A stretch of 64,000 nt of DNA from Bacillota bacterium (lineage in GTDB: Bacteria > Bacillota > UBA4882 > UBA8346): assembly GCA_023435565.1 (NCBI GenBank), contig JAEYRN010000014.1, positions 1 to 64,000 of the forward strand, in the 5' to 3' direction. A program made the position numbers and the translations under genes. Of the stretch, positions 1 to 8,160 are shown in pieces. A model generated the notes under the pieces. That model had not been told where the DNA came from, ran no database searches, and saw nothing but the letters and a program-made list of their open reading frames with translations. The number at the start of each line of letters is the position of its first letter. Within the stretch, counting starts at the first letter, position 1.

Positions 1-19
1 CGCAAACGCCATTTTTGAC

Positions 20-140
20 CATGATTAAACGGATTAAGCTGATTTACAGGATTACCGGGCCGGATCAAAAGACCAATCTTTCAGATTCGACCGCCTCTAA
101 TCCAGCTAATCCGTTTAATCCAGTAAATCCTGGTCCAAAA
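20..140. repeat. Degenerate GGATTAA-type tandem/inverted tracts
   Basis: Two stretches built from a loose unit like GGATTAAAC/GGATTTAC face each other: about 21-60 on the plus strand and, reverse-complemented, about 95-135. The same kind of unit recurs at about 31150-31172, inside a terminator loop. No coding sequence is evident here; the neighbouring lipoprotein gene ends just downstream. I infer a low-complexity intergenic repeat, not a gene. Confidence 0.45.
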
Positions 141-1205
141 TTACTGAGTCCTCACGGGACGGAAGCCGAGGTCGCTGAAGGCGTAAACCATGTTGCCGTA
201 GTCCACGCGGCCAAGCCTCAGGCGGTCGGCGTTATCGAGCCAGCAACCGCCGCGTAACACCCGGCCCAAACTGATAAGTCCGAGATCCCAGTCAAAACAC
301 CATTCCCAAACGTTCCCGCTCATGTCGGAAAGGTTCAGAGCGTTTTTTAACTCCGTGGTCGCTACCGCATGGGTTGAGCTGCTGTTATCCCTATACCAGG
401 CATACTTTCCAAAGATAAGGCTTTCAGTGGTACTGATTCCCGAATTGTAACAATAACCAGTGTCGTCTCCGCTGACATGATCGCCTGGCAACCACTGGAT
501 CCCTTCTTTAAAATGATATCGCGCCGCCAGCTCCCATTCGTCGCTGGTGGGCAGGCGGAAGCCCTTGGCGTCCGCTTTAACGTACGGATTATCCTGAGTT
601 CCGAGAGCGGTATCAACGTCGGCGTTGGTGCTGGTTCGGATCGGCGCGGTATAAGCCGCATTCTCATAGTAAACGCAGTTGTCGCTGTTTCCATAATAGT
701 ATTCCGTCAGGGCATTGCACCAGACTATCGTGTCCCGCCAACTGACGGTAGTCACCGGATGCCGATCGGTATCGCCTGTCCCGTCGCCCATTACCCCTAC
801 ACGGGCGATAGTATATGTTCCCGGCGTCTCTGTCCCATCAATGTCGCCGCTAAGATTGGTATCGCCGGTGGCCCACTTATATACAACGCTCCATAATTCA
901 TACGTTACTTCGGTCTCCGCGATCCAGAAAGGATTACTGACCGACCCGGTTCCCGAATCGTCAGTACCGGTAGGTAAACTGGTTGCGCTGGGGGCATAGC
1001 GCATATGGAACGTTACTCCACCGACCGTGTAAGCAGGGCTCTGCTGTCCGGGGGTGTAAGTCGTCCCTCCGGGTCCTCCTCCGGGATTGCCCCCGGGATT
1101 ACCACCGGGTCCGCCGCCTTTTTTACCCCCGCCGCAGCCGGAGAGGGCTGGGACCAGGATTAGGATCAAGATTATAATTAAACTTAAGTTACATTTTCTC
1201 TTCAT
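141..1205 (-). CDS. SUMF1/FGE-domain lipoprotein
   Basis: Predicted exported lipoprotein of 354 residues. Residues 1-24 form a basic start, a long hydrophobic core and the lipobox LSGC, so Cys24 should be lipidated. A Gly/Pro-rich linker follows to about residue 55. The rest is a formylglycine-generating-enzyme-like (SUMF1) fold, shown by WIAETEVTYELW, GFRLPTSDEWELAAR, DMSGNVWEW, RVLRGG and the C-terminal GFRPVR. The paired catalytic cysteines of true sulfatase-activating enzymes are not apparent, so a structural or binding role is more likely than enzymatic activity. The start is supported by AGGAG about 9 bases upstream. It sits alone, ending 140 bases from the window edge. Confidence 0.85.
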   Translation of the reverse strand: MKRKCNLSLIIILILILVPALSGCGGGKKGGGPGGNPGGNPGGGPGGTTYTPGQQSPAYTVGGVTFHMRYAPSATSLPTGTDDSGTGSVSNPFWIAETEVTYELWSVVYKWATGDTNLSGDIDGTETPGTYTIARVGVMGDGTGDTDRHPVTTVSWRDTIVWCNALTEYYYGNSDNCVYYENAAYTAPIRTSTNADVDTALGTQDNPYVKADAKGFRLPTSDEWELAARYHFKEGIQWLPGDHVSGDDTGYCYNSGISTTESLIFGKYAWYRDNSSSTHAVATTELKNALNLSDMSGNVWEWCFDWDLGLISLGRVLRGGCWLDNADRLRLGRVDYGNMVYAFSDLGFRPVRTQ

Positions 1206-1652
1206 CTCAAATAAGCTCCTTCTGACAAATTTTCTTTCGCGCTACTCCAAACATAAAAAAAAGCCACGTCAATGTCAATATATCTTTCGATATATTTCGC
1301 AGCTAGAAGCGATAAATTTTTTTTACAATGTTTATTCCGGTAGGAACTCATCCTCGCCTTCTCTTTACCGCAAGAGAAGGTAACCCACACGCTTTGCGGG
1401 CCAATTCTTCTCTGACACAGCCTTTTCCCCTTCTCTTGCGCTTTCATGATAGACGCCATTTCAGCGCATACCCTGTTACATCCGGCATAGGGAACAAAAC
1501 CATGATCCGAGTTACGCCGATTGGTGGCTTTGATCTGTTGTTTGAGTTCGGATAATTAGGGATGATTTGACATGGGAGTTCTTCCTCGACAAGTTTCATT
1601 CGAATGAAATTTTCGTTCGAAGGGATATAAAGGAGAGCTGTTGGGTAAGTGG
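1206..1652. other. Intergenic region with two palindromes
   Basis: No convincing gene. An ORF frame overlaps the ribosome binding site of the lipoprotein gene and has no recognisable features. A 9-bp stem (CCTTCTCTT/AAGAGAAGG) lies at 1357-1380. A perfect 16-bp palindrome, TTTCATTCGAATGAAA, lies at 1594-1609 just beyond the end of the HEPN gene. The lipoprotein promoter must lie in this stretch, but I could not assign it. Confidence 0.4.
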
Positions 1653-2057
1653 CTATATAATATTTTTATCTTTAAAATAGCGCTCCACCATCTCTAAAAA
1701 ACGCCGCGCATTTTGTAATTGTTCTTCCGCCTCTTCCAAAGTAGCCGTAAAAAAGTCGCTGTAGTCGCTTTCATTTCTTTTCATGCTGGCACTTGTAAGC
1801 ATCGTTGAATATTCCTTGGGGATAGTTCCCGGCTTAACATATGTTTGTTGAAAATAGCCAATTACTCCGGAATGTTTTTTGAAGTCCACTCCATCCAATG
1901 CAAGAAGGGACCGAACCGCATGAAAGATAGCATAATATGAACGATTCATTGACTGTTTATACAGATTAAGTTTAAGTAATTCGCTTGACGCCCGATAGTC
2001 GTCTTTGGCCTTTTCCAAGCGATAACGGGCCAACTCAATCTTTTTATTTTCAAACAT
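1653..2057 (-). CDS. HEPN-domain protein, HepT-like toxin candidate
   Basis: About 134 residues from the ATG at 2057, which I prefer to upstream codons because it overlaps the preceding gene by only 8 bases and has AAGGGG upstream. The helical protein carries a HEPN RX4-6H motif (Arg39, SYYAIF, His46) and the family segment KHSGVIGYF. HEPN proteins of this kind are RNases silenced by a partner nucleotidyltransferase in MntA/HepT-type toxin-antitoxin pairs. The partner lies directly upstream, overlapping. The sequence belongs to the wider PF05168/UPF0332-like group; toxicity is inferred from context and not shown. Confidence 0.8.
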   Translation of the reverse strand: MFENKKIELARYRLEKAKDDYRASSELLKLNLYKQSMNRSYYAIFHAVRSLLALDGVDFKKHSGVIGYFQQTYVKPGTIPKEYSTMLTSASMKRNESDYSDFFTATLEEAEEQLQNARRFLEMVERYFKDKNII

Positions 2058-2388
2058 GAATCGGTACCCCTTCACGCCGGATATTGATGAAAAACGGTAA
2101 AACTTCCTTGTATTCTTCATACTCAGTTGTACTTTGTATTATAACCGAAAGGACGACATTGTATTTCAAATTTAAATCCGTTACCGCCTCGGCAACCGAA
2201 TGAGAGTATGCTTTTAATTGCATTTTATCCTCATCCACCAGGACAATAATATCAATGTCGGACTCTTCATCCGACTGGTTTTTTGCATATGAGCCAAATA
2301 GAATTATTTCATTTAACTTCGCGCCGAATATTTCCTTCAACCATAACGCCAATTCCCGTTTGGCATTCTCAATATTTGCCGGATTCAT
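2050..2388 (-). CDS. MNT-type nucleotidyltransferase, MntA-like antitoxin candidate
   Basis: A 112-residue minimal nucleotidyltransferase. The signature FGSYAKNQSDEESDID is complete: Gly32-Ser33 and the metal-binding Asp44 and Asp46. In MntA/HepT modules the enzyme transfers AMP to the HEPN partner and neutralises it. It is the first gene of a two-gene operon, overlapping the HEPN gene by 8 bases, and has AAAGGGGG about 8 bases before the ATG. Such pairs are typical mobile accessory cassettes; no recombinase lies beside it here. Confidence 0.82.
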   Translation of the reverse strand: MNPANIENAKRELALWLKEIFGAKLNEIILFGSYAKNQSDEESDIDIIVLVDEDKMQLKAYSHSVAEAVTDLNLKYNVVLSVIIQSTTEYEEYKEVLPFFINIRREGVPIHV

Positions 2389-2482
2389 AATGTCGCCCCC
2401 TTTCAGTTTTGATGATTCAATATCAATTTTTTTCCGCCATATCTTTTTTACTCCTCTACGCGATAATCCAGTCTTGATTTTA

Positions 2483-2713
2483 TTATACCAGTTTAATTAA
2501 GGGGTAACAATCATTCAAGCAATAGATTATATCATTCACACCATCCAATTGGATTTTCTGAATTTGTGGTAAGTCGTTTTTGATAAACCTTTCGCTAATC
2601 CTAATATCACCGACAGCGGTTATCTTAAGTTCGGATTTTTTATTAACTAAAGTATGTAATAGAATTATTAGCACTAGTGTAAAAACCAACAATCCAATTA
2701 AATACCGCTTCAA
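2483..2713 (-). CDS. Small single-TM or exported protein, unknown
   Basis: 76 residues, not recognised. Residues 4-22 are a strongly hydrophobic segment after MKRY, giving a membrane anchor or uncleaved signal. The rest is a short polar tail with two cysteines near the C-terminus. AAGGAAA lies about 12 bases upstream of the start, a weak site. It lies between the toxin-antitoxin-like pair and a broken secreted-protein gene, all on the same strand. It could be the remnant of a longer protein. Confidence 0.45.
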   Translation of the reverse strand: MKRYLIGLLVFTLVLIILLHTLVNKKSELKITAVGDIRISERFIKNDLPQIQKIQLDGVNDIIYCLNDCYPLIKLV

Positions 2714-2820
2714 TATTTTAATTTCCTTTTAAGTTTCATTTTCTTACCATTGATAATTTTTTCTGTTCCAACGATTATTTTTAGTATCTCAAAGGTATCT
2801 TTAGGCCAAAGTAAGCATCT

Positions 2821-3903
2821 TTAGTCATCAACGAAAATTATTTTCAAATCTCTCCTTATAACTTCTTTCTTCCACTTCTCAATCGTATGCGGAAGTTTGC
2901 CGTAATAATTCGAGTCATTAGTATAATACTTAATCACATCCGGGCCGGTATTATTGTCCAAAAATATTTTGGCGACCCATATTTTACCTTTCGGAGTAAA
3001 CATTATAATCGCATCATAGTATCCGCCCAAGCCTCTTATCCAACTATGATACACTTTCGCCCCAAAACCATCCACGTCGCTTTCCTCCGCATAAGAGCCG
3101 AAAGTGTCCACTATATAATCATAATCCTCCCCAACCAGCTTTTGAAAAGCTTTTTCCTGAATTTCGGACGTAAAAACGCCTAAGTCCAGTAATGAAAATT
3201 GTGTTTTCACCCTACCACTCCGATAATCGCCGTCAAAAAATACTCCATATCCCGCATAACTATCGCAATTCTCCGTATCTAACGCGATTAAACCGTCAAA
3301 TAATACAAACTCAATCTTGCCCCCATACTCTTTCCCATGCCACGTTGCCCGGTTATTCGAAACGATCGTTGCTTTTCCGTTAATCCCTCCGGTTGCTCCT
3401 CCGCTGTTAGCGTTTAAGGAAAAACCGAAGCTTTTAGAGGTAACTTCGGATATTGATAAACAACCGCCATCAGCTACCCTGCTACCGGTACGCGTCCAGT
3501 CGCCCGCCCAATCCACTTTAGTGGAAGGAAGCTTAATATCCACCGCTTTCAATTCAAACGGCAATCTTTTTGAGTTGTTTGGCGTCATCCATTCGCCTTG
3601 AGCTTTTATCCGGGAAATAAACATCCCCTCAAAAACGCCGGTTATCTTTCCCGGTTCGCCGTATTCTTGCAAAATGAACCGATTTAGTTTATCGATTTTC
3701 CCCCGGATTGGAATATCAATCCCGACCCGGTCATAGTAATAGCTGCCACTTAGAACCTCGCCGTCACATTTGAGTTTCAGATGGATTTTAAGGTTACTAT
3801 TGATGGTTCCGGCTTAGGTCATTTCAAAATGATCGGCGGCCAATACCGGGGAAATAAAGAATATTAGGAGCATGACAAAAAGCCATTTAAAGAATTTATT
3901 CAT
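2821..3903 (-). pseudogene. Secreted protein gene with in-frame stop
   Basis: Reading from the ATG at 3903, with AGGAG 7 bases upstream, gives a clear signal peptide ending in PVLAA. After 29 codons there is a TAA at 3814-3816, and the same frame then stays open for about 330 codons to 2821. The continuation (NSNLKIHLKLKCDGEVLSGS) reads like the beta-rich domain of periplasmic lipid- or polymer-binding proteins, followed by a C-terminal part rich in aromatic residues. A single nonsense change would explain it, as would a base-call error. An internal TTG at 3672 has no good ribosome site. Function unknown. Confidence 0.7.
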
Positions 3904-3924
3904 TTAAATGCTCCTTTTGGATAT

Positions 3925-5823
3925 TTATAACGATAAACTTGATACCCTATTAATAAAATCTTCCCTATTCTCATCGATTACTTTATTAAGTTCACTATAC
4001 AAAAGAATTGCCTTTACCGAAGCGCTTACTTTATCATCATAATTATTAAGTTTTTGGTCAATTATTTGAATTGCCCGGTCATATTGTTTAAGTTCAATAT
4101 ATTTAAGAGCTATTTTGGTATAATCATCGTTTTTAAGGACAATCAAATATTTCCAATCTTGATCTGGTATTGAATCAAGTATCTCCGTGGCTCCCGCAAG
4201 AACTCTCATTGCCTCTTCTTTATTGGATGTAGATAATTGGGCAATAATTTCACGAATAGCCCCGACTTTCATTTGATCGCACTCATTTGTTTGAAAATCC
4301 CGCAATACATTAAGAGCGGATTCCGGTTGTTTATTTTGGCTATAATATAATGCTACCGTCAGTAAAGCGCCATTATGATATTGGGGATCGTATCCGATAC
4401 TTTTGGCCCGCACTAAACTTTTATCTATAAAACCACACTCTCCACACGCTTGAACAATAGCGTGCATGGTTTGTATTAAATCTAACCCAAATTGAGACTT
4501 ATCAATTATATCCCATGCTTGGTCAAGTAAATTTTCGGCTTGACTAAGATGATTAATTTTCCCATATTGGATTGCGATATTTATTAAACCAGTAGCTTTA
4601 CTAAAAGGCCAATCGATTATTAAAGCTAATGAATTTCCTTTCTCGAACTGTTTAACCTCAGCATAGCGCCCTGCTATTTCTGCGAGGAGTTCACCTCTTC
4701 GATAATTATTTTTAATTTGTTTAGCTATTTCAAATGATTCATTCAATAGATCACTGGTAGTTTTATTACCATCACCTTTGATATGATAATACTTGACCGC
4801 TAGCTCGGCTAATCCCGAACATTTAATTGAAATATTATTTATAGATTTTATCGACTGGATGTAGTTATTAATATTTTTTAAACTAACATCTTTTAAATAG
4901 ATGTTAACTAATGTTTCTTCTTTCAGATCTTTGTCTTTCATTAATTCAACAGTTCTTCTAGCAGTTGTAATATCATTTTTTGCAAGATAGGTATCAACAA
5001 TTACAAATAAAGCATTATCAAACATATATTTCGTCATTTTTACTGTGTCAATACAGCGTTCATATTCCCCAAAATCAATAAAGTCTAAGGCAAAATCCAT
5101 TTTGGCTTTTTCACTATAATCCCATCTGTCTTGAAAAATTTTAGTCTCTACAATTGCCTTATTAAGAACTTCAATTGCCTTGGCTTTATTTCCTAAATTG
5201 AAATACAAAAGTGCAATATCCCTTAGCTGATATGGCTTTTCATAATTTACATTGTAACTGTTACCCTCAAAATCAAGGTTGAGCCCGATTGTATCAACCG
5301 TCACCAATAATTGGCCCAAAATTTTAGCGGCATTATCTTTTTGGTTCATCTGGATATATGATTCTGCGATATCTACTAATGCCCCGCACTTTTTATTCGG
5401 TGCTTTAATTCGCTCGGCAATTGCAATTGTAGAGATTGAATCTTTGAGGTTGTTTTTGAAGGTATAGCCTTTGAGAACACAAGTATAGGTGTGGTTTTCC
5501 GGATGATAGGTAGTATTCTCCTTGCTTAGTGGAATATTGTCCAGAGTTTTACCGATTTCGTTTCCGGTTGAATCATATAGTTTTGTTTCTTTAGCAATTA
5601 CATTATCGCTTAAAAAGTTGGTTTCAGGAATATTAACCTTAAATGTTACCAGATACCAATCATTCTGGAAAAAATGATAATCTACCGGAACATTATCGTT
5701 GATTGTAAAAAGCAACTTCCCGTTAGGCTTTTCGCGAATATTGGCCGGGCCGTCGATCAATTGGGCATGTACATTGATAATAAAGATGAAAAAAAGTAAA
5801 ATGATTATAAGGGATTTTTTCAT
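3925..5823 (-). CDS. Exported TPR protein with N-terminal SH3-like domain
   Basis: About 632 residues from the ATG at 5823, chosen because GGAGG lies about 11 bases upstream and a signal peptide (MKKSLIIILLFFIFIINVHA) begins there. Residues 20-80 resemble a bacterial SH3 domain (IREKPNGKLLFTI). From about residue 150 the chain is a long run of degenerate tetratricopeptide-like helical hairpins (for example LLYFNLGNKAKAIEVLNKA). Such proteins usually scaffold interactions outside the cytoplasmic membrane. It ends 22 bases before the broken secreted gene, so the two were probably cotranscribed. Partner unknown. Confidence 0.75.
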   Translation of the reverse strand: MKKSLIIILLFFIFIINVHAQLIDGPANIREKPNGKLLFTINDNVPVDYHFFQNDWYLVTFKVNIPETNFLSDNVIAKETKLYDSTGNEIGKTLDNIPLSKENTTYHPENHTYTCVLKGYTFKNNLKDSISTIAIAERIKAPNKKCGALVDIAESYIQMNQKDNAAKILGQLLVTVDTIGLNLDFEGNSYNVNYEKPYQLRDIALLYFNLGNKAKAIEVLNKAIVETKIFQDRWDYSEKAKMDFALDFIDFGEYERCIDTVKMTKYMFDNALFVIVDTYLAKNDITTARRTVELMKDKDLKEETLVNIYLKDVSLKNINNYIQSIKSINNISIKCSGLAELAVKYYHIKGDGNKTTSDLLNESFEIAKQIKNNYRRGELLAEIAGRYAEVKQFEKGNSLALIIDWPFSKATGLINIAIQYGKINHLSQAENLLDQAWDIIDKSQFGLDLIQTMHAIVQACGECGFIDKSLVRAKSIGYDPQYHNGALLTVALYYSQNKQPESALNVLRDFQTNECDQMKVGAIREIIAQLSTSNKEEAMRVLAGATEILDSIPDQDWKYLIVLKNDDYTKIALKYIELKQYDRAIQIIDQKLNNYDDKVSASVKAILLYSELNKVIDENREDFINRVSSLSL

Positions 5824-5888
5824 AAATAAAACACCTCCAAGTTTAATAAAAAATGACGGCAACAATTATTAAATGGCCTCCAAGTTAC

Positions 5889-6701
5889 TTACTCTTCTTC
5901 ATATGTCAAACCATAAGAATCTTTCATTTCAATCGCTTGGTAGAATTTTACCGGGAAACCCATTTCGATATAAAACTTATTTACAATCTCTTTTATCATT
6001 TTTTTGTTATCTGAAGAAATATCAAGTCCAAATATAACTTTCTTTAAAATATGTTTTTCAAATTTCATGTTTCGCATTCCTTGATATTTTTCCGTTGGAA
6101 TTATTAACCGATATTCGTTTTCATACTGCCAATCTAAATGTTTGGTTTTAAGGAACTTTACAAGATTTTCCCTATCTTCTGAAAACATATTAACCTGCGA
6201 TGGAAGTTCCAATTGATACTCAACTGGATAAGCAGGATAATATCTTAAAGGCTCTTTGAAATGTAAATGTAATTCTTTCCCTATACATGTTTCAAATCCA
6301 AAACAAAGACCTTTATGTGAGTCAGCATAATGACTCCACATCAGGATATGTTTTTCGTTACTGGTTAATGATACGATCCCTAAATGGGCCACTGCACTTC
6401 TTCGATTATCTATAATATATTTATTAAAGTCTTTACCAAATTTATTTATTCCAACATCTCGAAGTTGTTGCGTATAATACTTCTTTTCCTGAGGCTCCTT
6501 ATAGTGGTTTTCAATCCAACGTAGCCAGTCTTCTTCTTTTTTCGGTTCATAAAAAACATTAACCTTTGAGTCAAATGGATCATTCAACGATACAGGAGAA
6601 GCAAAATATAATTCGTTATGAATAAGCGATTTTATTGTATACTCATTTATCGGACGATACCTATATAAGTACTTGATTTCTTTTTCTTCGGATGAGAGCA
6701 T
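5889..6701 (-). CDS. DUF2971 family protein
   Basis: About 270 residues. The family hallmark MWSHYADSHKGLCFGFE is present, with the N-terminal YLYRYRPINEYTIKSL and the later YENEYRLI that also typify DUF2971. The biochemical role of the family is not established; members occur sporadically in accessory regions. I prefer the ATG at 6701 (AAAGGG upstream) over an in-frame TTG at 6734. It is cytoplasmic by sequence, with no signal or membrane helix. It ends 66 bases from the TPR gene downstream and lies beside a decayed sbcC tail. Confidence 0.78.
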   Translation of the reverse strand: MLSSEEKEIKYLYRYRPINEYTIKSLIHNELYFASPVSLNDPFDSKVNVFYEPKKEEDWLRWIENHYKEPQEKKYYTQQLRDVGINKFGKDFNKYIIDNRRSAVAHLGIVSLTSNEKHILMWSHYADSHKGLCFGFETCIGKELHLHFKEPLRYYPAYPVEYQLELPSQVNMFSEDRENLVKFLKTKHLDWQYENEYRLIIPTEKYQGMRNMKFEKHILKKVIFGLDISSDNKKMIKEIVNKFYIEMGFPVKFYQAIEMKDSYGLTYEEE

Positions 6702-6734
6702 TTTTAAACCCTTTACAAAATTTATTCTTTTCAA

Positions 6735-6880
6735 ATACGGATTACCTAACTGCTGGCCGCCACAACTCCAAATACCTCGGCAACCGCTCCTTCATCTCCC
6801 GCACATGGCTGATAACCCCCACCCTCCAGTTGGGATCATAGCAACTTCTCCTCATCCAAGCTGCCAAAGAAAGGTATTAA
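6735..6880 (-). pseudogene. Remnant of sbcC 3' end
   Basis: Two short stretches on the minus strand match the C-terminal ATPase region of the nuclease subunit SbcC. FGSLDEEKLL, corresponding to the D-loop/Walker B side, is followed in another frame by WRVGVISHVREMKERLPRYL, corresponding to the conserved GIISHV-ELKER end, then a stop just before the DUF2971 gene. About 20 residues between them are missing and the frame changes. The identification is by motif only. Confidence 0.6.
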
Positions 6881-6917
6881 TGGTAAAATTCTATGTTTTT
6901 CTGCTTTTTCCTTTAAA

Positions 6918-6950
6918 TAAACAAAAAACATGGAAATCCAGTTCCATGTT
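6918..6950 (-). terminator. Intrinsic terminator after XRE gene
   Basis: Inverted repeat AACATGGAA/TTCCATGTT (9 bp, 6-base loop) at 6927-6950, followed on the minus strand by TTTTTTGTTT. It lies about 65 bases past the stop of the XRE regulator. The surrounding 85 bases recur in diverged form at 7843-7930. Confidence 0.75.
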
Positions 6951-7015
6951 TGCTACCCTATAATTAAAAAAATTAGATTAACGCCTATACAACCAGCTTC
7001 GAACTTTTCCCACCA

Positions 7016-7252
7016 TCAATCTAACTCATCCCTAAGCAATTGAACTATATCCACTTCCAACCCGTCGGCGATATCAAAGAGAGTGGTCAACGAACAGAAC
7101 TTCACCGAGGACGGAGCTTCAATTTTGCTGAGATAACTCTTACTGATGCCGATACGATCCGCGAATGATTCTTGAGAAAGCCCCCGCGCCTTCCGGTAGA
7201 AACCGATGCGACGGCCAATGTCCTTATAACGCTGTATGTTTTTTTCTTCCAA
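7016..7252 (-). CDS. XRE-family helix-turn-helix regulator
   Basis: About 78 residues, essentially a single Cro/CI-type HTH domain. IGFYRKARGLSQESFADRIG carries helices 1-2 and ISKSYLSKIEAPSS the recognition helix, followed by LTTLFDIADGLEVDIVQLL. I take the TTG at 7252 because AGGGGGTGA lies 8 bases upstream; an earlier TTG at 7276 lacks a site. It is divergent from a Spo0E-like gene with 132 bases between, so it may repress that gene, itself, or both. XRE regulators next to spo0E-like genes are plausible in sporulation control, but this is inference. Confidence 0.85.
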   Translation of the reverse strand: MEEKNIQRYKDIGRRIGFYRKARGLSQESFADRIGISKSYLSKIEAPSSVKFCSLTTLFDIADGLEVDIVQLLRDELD

Positions 7253-7384
7253 GACCGTCTCACCCCCTGCTTCCAATTATAGGTTGCTTTCCGAATTATT
7301 TTATTGCACTTATAGTGCAATATGTGGTATAATAATCCATATTATTTCTAAGGAGTCCGAAACACAAGTTCTAAAAAGGAAATC

Positions 7385-7582
7385 ATGATGCAAAATCATT
7401 TAAAAACCCTTCAAAGTCTGGAAAAAAAGATTGCCGTCAGTCGCCGGAAACTACAAGAACTATGGAATACTCGAGGTTTTACCGACATGGAAGTCCTAGT
7501 GGCCAGCGTTGAACTGGATATCTTGTTAAACCTTTATCAAAAACAAAAATCAAGAGGCGAATCGGATAGCCATATGAAATAG
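7385..7582 (+). CDS. Spo0E-like aspartyl-phosphate phosphatase
   Basis: 65 residues forming a two-helix hairpin typical of Spo0E/YnzD/YisI proteins, which dephosphorylate Spo0A-P and so delay sporulation. The family core S-x-E-LD-x-L appears as SVELDILLNLYQK near residues 41-53. AAGGAAATC stands just before tandem ATG codons at 7385 and 7388. It is divergent from the XRE regulator. Its presence indicates a spore-forming lineage, although the phosphatase activity itself is inferred from the family. Confidence 0.75.
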   Translation: MMQNHLKTLQSLEKKIAVSRRKLQELWNTRGFTDMEVLVASVELDILLNLYQKQKSRGESDSHMK

Positions 7583-7740
7583 TTTTGCTGAGAAAGGCCA
7601 AGATTAATAATGCATTTCTTCCTTTGAATTATAAAAAGATGCGCATGCCAGCGAAATAAAGGCTCGTCTTTCAGTTCCGCAACCGGACGGACGGGAAATT
7701 TGCCGTACTCCAATAATTTCTTGGTGCAATGAATGACCAA
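7537..7740 (-). pseudogene. 5' fragment of DUF6933-like gene
   Basis: A minus-strand frame begins TTG after GGGGGG (8 bases). It reads IHCTKKLLEYGK, then LFRWHAHLFIIQRKKCIINL, which resembles the N-terminal half of DUF6933 proteins (CTKKLL..., WHANL...RRK). The family is normally about 150 or more residues. Here the similarity stops after about 58 residues and the frame runs into the end of the Spo0E-like gene on the opposite strand. I call it a truncated remnant. Confidence 0.5.
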
Positions 7741-7784
7741 ATCGATAACCCCCCAACCGATGTTTAAATCATAAACTTCTTATC

Positions 7785-7830
7785 AACTTATGTTTCCTCT
7801 GCGCCTCTGCGCCTTTGCGGGAGATAATCT
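7785..7830 (+). repeat. CTCTGCGCC/TTTGCG-type motif
   Basis: The stretch CCTCTGCGCCTCTGCGCC followed by TTTGCGGGAGAT resembles a short GC-richer intergenic sequence that I have seen scattered in many bacterial genomes near accessory genes. It stands out from the AT-rich surroundings. Function unknown; only one copy was noticed in the window. Confidence 0.3.
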
Positions 7831-7876
7831 TATTTATCATTTTTAAAATTCTGTATTTTGCTTCCTTTTCCTCCAA

Positions 7877-8026
7877 ATTAACAAAAAAAACACGGATCTT
7901 CTTTCCGTTTTCATTATCCAATAATCAAGAGAAATTCAAATTGTACCGTAATAATAGCAGTCCATCTTCCGCCTCCATAATTAATTTAGCCGTCAAAGAA
8001 TCCGGGTTACTAGGTTGACTTAGCAT
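7877..8026 (-). pseudogene. Gene tail with terminator
   Basis: From 8026 to 7925 the minus strand has an open frame (MLSQPSNPDSLTAKLIMEAE, then DGLLLLRYNLNFS, stop). It is followed within 20 bases by a hairpin (about 7890-7908) and a T-run. It has no start signal and no partner domain, so it looks like the surviving 3' end of a lost gene with its terminator. The terminator region is a diverged copy of the one after the XRE gene. Confidence 0.35.
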
Positions 8027-8160
8027 TTCTAACCCAGGCTTATGAAAAAAACACAAAACTATATTTCAAAACAAAGAATACTTTTAGCAATATCTCAAAA
8101 GCACAAAACGAAGCGTAATCTATATTGAGTCCTCCAAAAAAAATAAGGGGGTGAAGTAAA

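Noticed and set aside
477..1383. Several plus-strand ORFs opposite the SUMF1 lipoprotein
   Set aside because: Antisense shadows of a clear coding gene; low-complexity Pro/Arg-rich translations and no ribosome sites.
1202..1459. 85-residue minus-strand ORF upstream of the SUMF1 lipoprotein
   Set aside because: It runs over the lipoprotein's ribosome site and start, has no ribosome site of its own and no protein-like pattern.
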